NCBI GenBank assembly: GCA_963771835.1
Contig: CAVYVA010000002.1
Coordinates: forward strand, 744,001 to 808,000
Reading direction: 5' to 3'
Length of the DNA: 64,000 nucleotides
DNA from: CAVQCJ01 sp963771835
GTDB taxonomy: Bacteria; Actinomycetota; Actinomycetes; Prado026
Part shown: in pieces, positions 59,846 to 64,000 of the stretch
How positions within the stretch are numbered: position 1 is the stretch's first letter
Layout of the letters: each line of letters begins with the position of its first letter
Program-made: the position numbers and the translations under genes
Notes under the pieces: model-generated
Database searches by the model: none
What the model was told of the DNA's origin: nothing
The model's input: the letters and a program-made list of their open reading frames with translations, nothing else

Positions 59846-60573
59846 TCAGGCCCTGCTCGGCGTCGTCGGCGAGCAGGTTGCGGGTGCGGTTCGGGTCGAC
59901 CGGGATGCCCGGGCCCATCGTCGTGGTCACGACGATCTTCTTGACGTAGCGGCCCTTGGACGCGGACGGCTTGAGCCGGAGCACCTCGTCGAGCGCGGCG
60001 GCGTAGTTCTCGACCAGCTGCGTCGTCGCCGAACGACGCCTTGCCGATGACGAAGTGCAGGTTCGCGTGCCGGTCGACCCGGAACTCGATCTTGCCGCCC
60101 TTGATGTCGCGAGACGGCCTTGCGCGACGTCCGCGGTGACGGTGCCGGTCTTCGGGTTCGGCATCAGGCCGCGCGGGCCGAGCACCCGGCCGAGCCGGCC
60201 GACCTTGCCCATGAGGTCGGGCGTGGCGACGACGGCGTCGAAGTCCAGCCGACCGCCCTCGACCTCGGCGATGAGCTCGTCGGACGCCGACGATGTCGGC
60301 GCCGGCGGCCTTGCGCCTCCTCGGCGCGCTCGCCGGTGGCGAAGACCAGGACCCGGGCGGTCTTGCCGGTGCCGTGCGGGAGGTTGACGGTGCCGCGGAC
60401 CATCTGGTCGGCCTTGCGGGGGTCGACGCCCAGGCGCATCGCGACCTCGACGGTGCGCGTCGTACTTGGTCGGTGCTGGTCTCCTTGGCGAGCCGGACGG
60501 CCGCCAGCGGGGTGTAGAGGGCGTCGTGGTCGATCTTCTCGGCGGCGGCGCGGTAGGCCTTGCTGCGCTTCAT
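59846..60573 (-). CDS. rplA: 50S ribosomal protein L1 (about eight frame breaks)
   Basis: About 239 aa restored. In order across the frames: MKRSKAYRAAAEKIDHDALY; AMRLGVDPRKADQMVRGTVN; LPHGTGKTARVLVFATGERA; AGADIVG; DELIAEVEGGRLDFDAVVAT; GKVGRLGRVLGPRGLMPNPK; GGKIEFRVDRHANLHFVIGK; QLVENYAAALDEVLRLKPSA; KKIVVTTTMGPGIPVDPN. Extra bases near 60471, 60457, 60314, 60288, 60123, 60110, 60021 and 59852 account for all shifts. The last is inferred from the need for a stop near 59846 and is less certain. No family segment is missing. Confidence 0.88.
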
Positions 60574-60689
60574 GATCTGCTCCTCGTGCTGTTCGGGAGT
60601 CGTGGTCCGCGGGCCGAAGCCGGCCCTCCCACGGTCGTTCGTGCGAACCGCTGACGCGGCATCGCCGGGACAGTCCCCGGATCGGCGGC

Positions 60690-61122
60690 TCAGTCGGTGA
60701 CGGTGATGCCCATGGAGCGGGCGGTGCCGGCGATGATCAGCTCGGCCGCGTCGAGGTCGTTGGCGTTCAGGTCGGGCATCTTGGTCTGCGGCGATCTCGC
60801 GGACCTGGGCCCGGGTGATCTTGGCGACCTTGGTCTTGTGCGGCTCGGCCGAGCCCTTCTCGACGCCTGCCGCGGCCAGGATCAGCCGGGCGGCCGGCGG
60901 GGTCTTGGTGACGAAGGTGAACGACCGGTCCTCGTACACCGAGATCTCGACCGGGATCACCTGGCCGCGCTGGGCCTCGGTGGCGGCGTTGTAGGCCTTG
61001 CAGAACTCCATGATGTTGACGCCGTGCTGGCCCAGCGCCGGACCGACCGGCGGGGCGGGGGTCGCGGCACCGGCGTTGATCTGGAGCTTGATGATCGCCG
61101 TGAGCTTCTTCTTGGGGGGCAT
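60690..61122 (-). CDS. rplK: 50S ribosomal protein L11 (one frame break)
   Basis: About 143 aa restored. MPPKKKLTAIIKLQINAGAA, PPVGPALGQHGVNIMEFCKA and TRAQVREIA, then one base later QTKMPDLNANDLDAAELIIA and the usual GTARSMGITV ending. Extra base near 60790. It binds the GTPase-centre rRNA (thiostrepton site). Confidence 0.93.
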
Positions 61123-61172
61123 GACCGATCCTCGTCGTTGCTGCGGGGTGCTCTGGGTTCCGGGCTTGGGGG

Positions 61173-61953
61173 CTAGTTCTTCTGGATCTGGGAGAACGAC
61201 AGCTCGACCGGGGTCTCGCGGCCGAAGATCTCGACCAGGCCCTTGATCCGCTGGGTGTCGGCGTTGATCTCGTGGATCGTGGCCTGGAGGCTGGCGAACG
61301 GTCCGTCGATGACCGTGACCGAGTCGCCGACCTGGAAGTCCAGGACCTTGACCTCGGTCTTCTCGTGCGCCTTCTTCTCCACGGACGGGCCGAGGATGTT
61401 GACGACCTCGTCGACGGTGAGCGGCGTGGGCTGGTGGGCGTGGCCGACGAAGCCGGTGACGCCGGGGGTGTTGCGCACCGCGCCCCACGACTCGTCGGTG
61501 AGGTCCATCCGGACCAGGACGTAGCCGGGGAACTTGTTGCGCCGGACCAGCTTGCGCTGGCCGTTCTTGATCTCGACGACCTCTTCCTGCGGGACCTCGA
61601 CCTGGTAGATGAAGTCCTCCATGTTGAGCGAGGTCGTCCGGCTCTCGACGTTGGCCTTCACCCGGTTCTCGTAGCCGGCGTAGGAGTGCACGACGTACCA
61701 CTCGCCCGGCGCCGCCCGCAGCGTGTCCTTGAACGCCTCGACCGGGTCGACCTCGGCCTCGGCCTCGACGTCGTCGTCGACCTCGGCCTCGACTTCGGCC
61801 TCGGCCTCGACTCGGCGGCCTCGACGCCTCGGCTCGTCGACCTCGTCGGCCTCGACGGCCGTCGGGCTCGGCCTGCGCCGTCGCGTCGTCGGCGGGCTCG
61901 TCGCCGGGGACGGCGGAGAGCACGACGTCGTCGGAGCGGGTGGACTCGGTCAC
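61173..61953 (-). CDS. nusG: transcription antitermination factor NusG (frame break in acidic N-terminus)
   Basis: About 259 aa restored. A long acidic N-terminal extension (VTESTRSDDVVLSAVPGDEP onward) precedes the NGN domain, EWYVVHSYAGYENRVKANVE and KFPGYVLVRMDLTDESWGAV, and the KOW domain FQVGDSVTVIDGPFASLQAT. At least one extra base near 61860 shifts the frame inside the extension; between about 61805 and 61845 the repetitive GAGGCC sequence leaves the frame ambiguous, so more than one error is possible. It couples RNAP to ribosome or Rho. Confidence 0.92.
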
Positions 61954-62051
61954 GGCAGGGCACTTCCTCGGGTCTGCTGGTGGGTCGGGGCGGGTCTGGT
62001 GGGGTGCTGTCGGGATCGGACCGCCCGGGTGCGGCGGACCGGCCGGGTGGG

Positions 62052-62324
62052 TCAGCCGGAGCCCCCGAAGATGATGAGGACGGCGCGGCCGAACAGAGCG
62101 TCGAGCACGGCCACGATCGCGGTGAGGCCGGAGACGAAGAACAGGACGACGATGGTGTAGGTGGTCAGCTCGCGCCGGGTCGGCCAGATCACCTTGCGGA
62201 GCTCGGCGACCACCTGGCGGTAGAACAGCCCGATCCGGGCGAACAGCCCCGGCCGGTCGGCCTTGCCGTCCGGCCCGGACCGGCCGCGCTCAGGTGTCGC
62301 GGTCGAGCCCCGCGTATCGCTCAC
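62052..62324 (-). CDS. secE: preprotein translocase SecE
   Basis: 90 aa. A charged N-terminus precedes ARIGLFYRQVVAELRKVIWP and TRRELTTYTIVVLFFVSGLT, the conserved amphipathic helix and single membrane segment. GTG at 62324 is preceded by AGGTGAGG; a GTG nine bases upstream is possible. It clamps SecY. First protein gene after tRNA-Trp, then nusG. Confidence 0.95.
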   Translation of the reverse strand: MSDTRGSTATPERGRSGPDGKADRPGLFARIGLFYRQVVAELRKVIWPTRRELTTYTIVVLFFVSGLTAIVAVLDALFGRAVLIIFGGSG

Positions 62325-62416
62325 TCGCCTCACCTGTCCCGGGTCGGCCGCCCCGGCGTCTCCGGGTCGGGTCTGTCGACGGAATCACGCAGCACACCCG
62401 CACGTCGAGTGCGTCG

Positions 62417-62489
62417 CAGGGCCGGAGGGACTCGAACCCCCAACCACCGGTTTTGGAGACCGGGACTCTACCAATTGAGCTACGGCCCT
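62417..62489 (-). tRNA. trpT: tRNA-Trp (CCA)
   Basis: 73 nt. The acceptor stem AGGGCCG/CGGCCCT pairs fully, the anticodon arm CCGGT-CTCCAAA-ACCGG shows anticodon CCA, and the T arm contains GGTTCGAGTC-type sequence. The 3' CCA is not encoded. Located upstream of secE as in most actinobacteria. Confidence 0.96.
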
Positions 62490-62665
62490 ACTCGGCGCCG
62501 GTCGACCCCGAGCCGGGCCCACCCGTGCTGGCGCCGGGCACGCTTACGCAGGGGGCCGAGGCCACCGGGGGTCGAGTGTACGGCCTGCCCGACGGCCGGT
62601 CGAACCGTCGCACCGGGGCGCGAACCCCGTGGCCGCGCGCCGTGGACCGATGGGAGGATGCGTCC

Positions 62666-63925
62666 GTGAGCGCCCCCACCGCGGCCGACCCCGGCCCGAG
62701 CCTGAGCCCCGCCCCGCCGAGCCGACGTCGCGTCTCGGCGCGCATCGGCGGCATCGCCGAGTCAGCCACGCTGGCGGTCGACGCCAGGGCCAAGGCCCTC
62801 AAGGCCGCCGGCCGGCCGGTGGTCGTCTTCGGGGCCGGCGAGCCGGACTTCCCCACCCCGGACCCGATCGTCGAGGCCGCGGTGGCCGCGTGCCGCGACC
62901 CGCGCTGGCACCGCTACACCCCCGCGGGCGGCCTGCCCGAGCTCAAGGCCGCCATCGCCGCCAAGACCCTGCGGGACAGCGGCTACGCCGTGGACGCGGC
63001 GCAGGTGCTGGTGACCAACGGCGGCAAGCAGGCCCTGTACAACGCGTTCGCCACCCTGCTCGACCCGGGCGACGAGGTCCTGCTGCCGGCGCCGTACTGG
63101 ACGACGTACCCGGAGTCGATCCGTCTCGCCGGCGGTGTCCCGGTCGAGGTGCCGACCGACGAGACGACCGGGTTCATGACCTCGGTCGAGCAGCTCGAGC
63201 GGTACGTGACCCCGGCGACGAAGCTGCTCGTGTTCGTCTCCCCGTCGAACCCGACCGGGGCGGTGTACCCGCCCGAGCAGGTCGCGGCCGTCGGGCGCTG
63301 GGCGGCCGAGCGCGGGCTGTGGGTGGTCACCGACGAGATCTACGAGCACCTCGTCTACGGGGACGCCCGGTTCAGCTCGATGCCGACGCTGGTCCCGGAG
63401 CTGGCGGACCGGTGCGTGGTGGTCAACGGCGTCGCCAAGACGTACGCCATGACCGGCTGGCGGGTCGGCTGGATGATCGGCCCCAAGGACGTCGTCACCG
63501 CGGCCGCGAACCTGCAGTCGCACGCGACGTCCAACGTCGCCAACGTCTCGCAGGTGGCCGCACTGGCCGCCGTCTCCGGCGACCTGACCGCGGTGGCCGG
63601 GATGCGCGCCGCCTTCGACGTCCGGCGCCGGACGATGGTCGCGATGCTCAACGACGTCGAGGGCTTCACCTGCCCGACCCCGGACGGCGCGTTCTACTGC
63701 TTCCCCTCGGTCAAGGCCGCGCTCGGGCTCGAGCTGCGCGGGCAGCGACCGCAGACGTCGGCCGAGCTGGCCGCACTCATCCTGGACGAGGTCGAGGTGG
63801 CCGTGGTCCCCGGCGAGGCCTTCGGCGCGCCCGGCTACTTCCGGCTGTCGTACGCCCTCGGCGACGACGACCTGGTCGAAGGCGTCGGCCGCATCCAGCG
63901 GCTCATGGCCGAGGCCCGGGCCTGA
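62666..63925 (+). CDS. aspC: class I aspartate-type aminotransferase
   Basis: 419 aa, PLP fold type I. FGAGEPDFPTPDPIVEAA, VTNGGKQALYNAFATLLDPG, FVSPSNPTGAVYPPEQ, VTDEIYEHLVYGDARF and the PLP lysine in NGVAKTYAMTGWRVGWMIG. Homologues next to tRNA-Trp-secE transfer amino groups from aspartate or to prephenate; substrate range cannot be read here. GTG at 62666 follows GGGAGGA. Confidence 0.92.
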   Translation: MSAPTAADPGPSLSPAPPSRRRVSARIGGIAESATLAVDARAKALKAAGRPVVVFGAGEPDFPTPDPIVEAAVAACRDPRWHRYTPAGGLPELKAAIAAKTLRDSGYAVDAAQVLVTNGGKQALYNAFATLLDPGDEVLLPAPYWTTYPESIRLAGGVPVEVPTDETTGFMTSVEQLERYVTPATKLLVFVSPSNPTGAVYPPEQVAAVGRWAAERGLWVVTDEIYEHLVYGDARFSSMPTLVPELADRCVVVNGVAKTYAMTGWRVGWMIGPKDVVTAAANLQSHATSNVANVSQVAALAAVSGDLTAVAGMRAAFDVRRRTMVAMLNDVEGFTCPTPDGAFYCFPSVKAALGLELRGQRPQTSAELAALILDEVEVAVVPGEAFGAPGYFRLSYALGDDDLVEGVGRIQRLMAEARA

Positions 63926-64000
63926 CCGGCCGCGACCTGCGGGGGCTGCCGAAGGCCCACCTGCACCTGCACTTCACCGGCGCCATGCGGCGTCCGACCC
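63922..64000 (+). CDS. adenosine deaminase-like protein, N-terminus only
   Basis: The last 26 codons read DLRGLPKAHLHLHFTGAM, with the metal-binding HLHLHFTG motif of the adenosine deaminase family. The frame has no ATG, GTG or TTG upstream that fits; the codon overlapping the aspC stop is CTG (63922-63924, CTGACC), where relatives would have ATG. A rare CTG start or a one-base error is possible. The order aspC then deaminase is common in actinobacteria. Confidence 0.75.
   Translation, partial: MTGRDLRGLPKAHLHLHFTGAMRRPT

Noticed and set aside
59846..60573. rplA as a pseudogene
   Set aside because: All conserved L1 segments are present in order with only single extra bases; L1 has no second copy here and true decay would show substitutions, deletions and stops.
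61740..61900. GAGGCC-rich repeat in nusG as a mobile or regulatory repeat
   Set aside because: It is explained by Glu/Ala/Val codons of the acidic NusG extension.
62294..62665. Extended N-terminus of the aminotransferase
   Set aside because: The frame is open across the tRNA-Trp gene, but the GTG at 62666 has a strong ribosome binding site and matches the family length.

Overview
The window is high-GC chromosomal DNA from an actinomycete. It carries the actinobacterial core block guaB3-guaB-bldM / whiD / groEL1-groES / tsaD-rimI-tsaB-tsaE-alr-acpS / glmS-glmM-rpsI-rplM / alpha, spc, S10 and str ribosomal operons / rpoC-rpoB / rplL-rplJ / rplA-rplK-nusG-secE-tRNA-Trp / aspC. WhiD-type and BldM-type regulators, GTG/TTG starts, zinc-form S14, mycothiol-lineage gene order and a His-rich GroEL1 all fit Actinomycetia, probably a lineage outside Streptomyces and Mycobacterium. 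I cannot name the genus from sequence alone.

Layout. 1-5.3 kb (minus): guaB3 (cut by the window edge), guaB, bldM, a TPR-like protein and a MerR regulator with a B12-binding-type sensor domain. 5.4-5.7 kb (plus): whiD, convergent on groEL1-groES, whose promoter holds CIRCE operators. 8.1-9.3 kb (plus): a THUMP-like methyltransferase whose stop codon overlaps that of tsaD. 9.3-16.7 kb (minus): nine tightly overlapping genes, acpS-nnr-alr-hydrolase-udg-tsaE-tsaB-rimI-tsaD. 16.8-20.7 kb (plus): fhs plus a tandem pair of DUF2510 membrane proteins, each behind the same promoter-like element. 20.7-25.0 kb (minus): rplM-rpsI-glmM-glmS. 25.2-28.7 kb: an ABC-F ATPase, carbamate kinase and truA. 28.7-50.2 kb (minus): an almost uninterrupted run from rpsL to rplQ. 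50.4-62.5 kb (minus): rpoC, rpoB, rplL, rplJ, rplA, rplK, nusG, secE and tRNA-Trp. 62.7-64 kb (plus): an aspartate-type aminotransferase and the start of an adenosine deaminase-like gene.

Functionally this is mainly the translation and transcription core (ribosomal proteins, EF-Tu, EF-G, IF-1, RNAP alpha/beta/beta', NusG), Sec translocase, GTP synthesis, cell-wall precursor supply (GlmS, GlmM, Alr), t6A tRNA modification (TsaB/D/E, with RimI), metabolite repair, and developmental regulators.

The most unusual feature is about 37 single-base reading-frame breaks in 17 mostly essential genes. All are in the same (+1, extra base) direction, and 26 of them fall between 50.4 and 62 kb, with eight in rplA alone. 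Sequencing or assembly insertions are the simplest explanation. Coordinates for those genes span the whole locus, and the protein descriptions assume the frame is restored. The most interesting biology is the CarH-like MerR regulator beside whiD/bldM and the paired DUF2510 genes with a conserved sigma28-like promoter.
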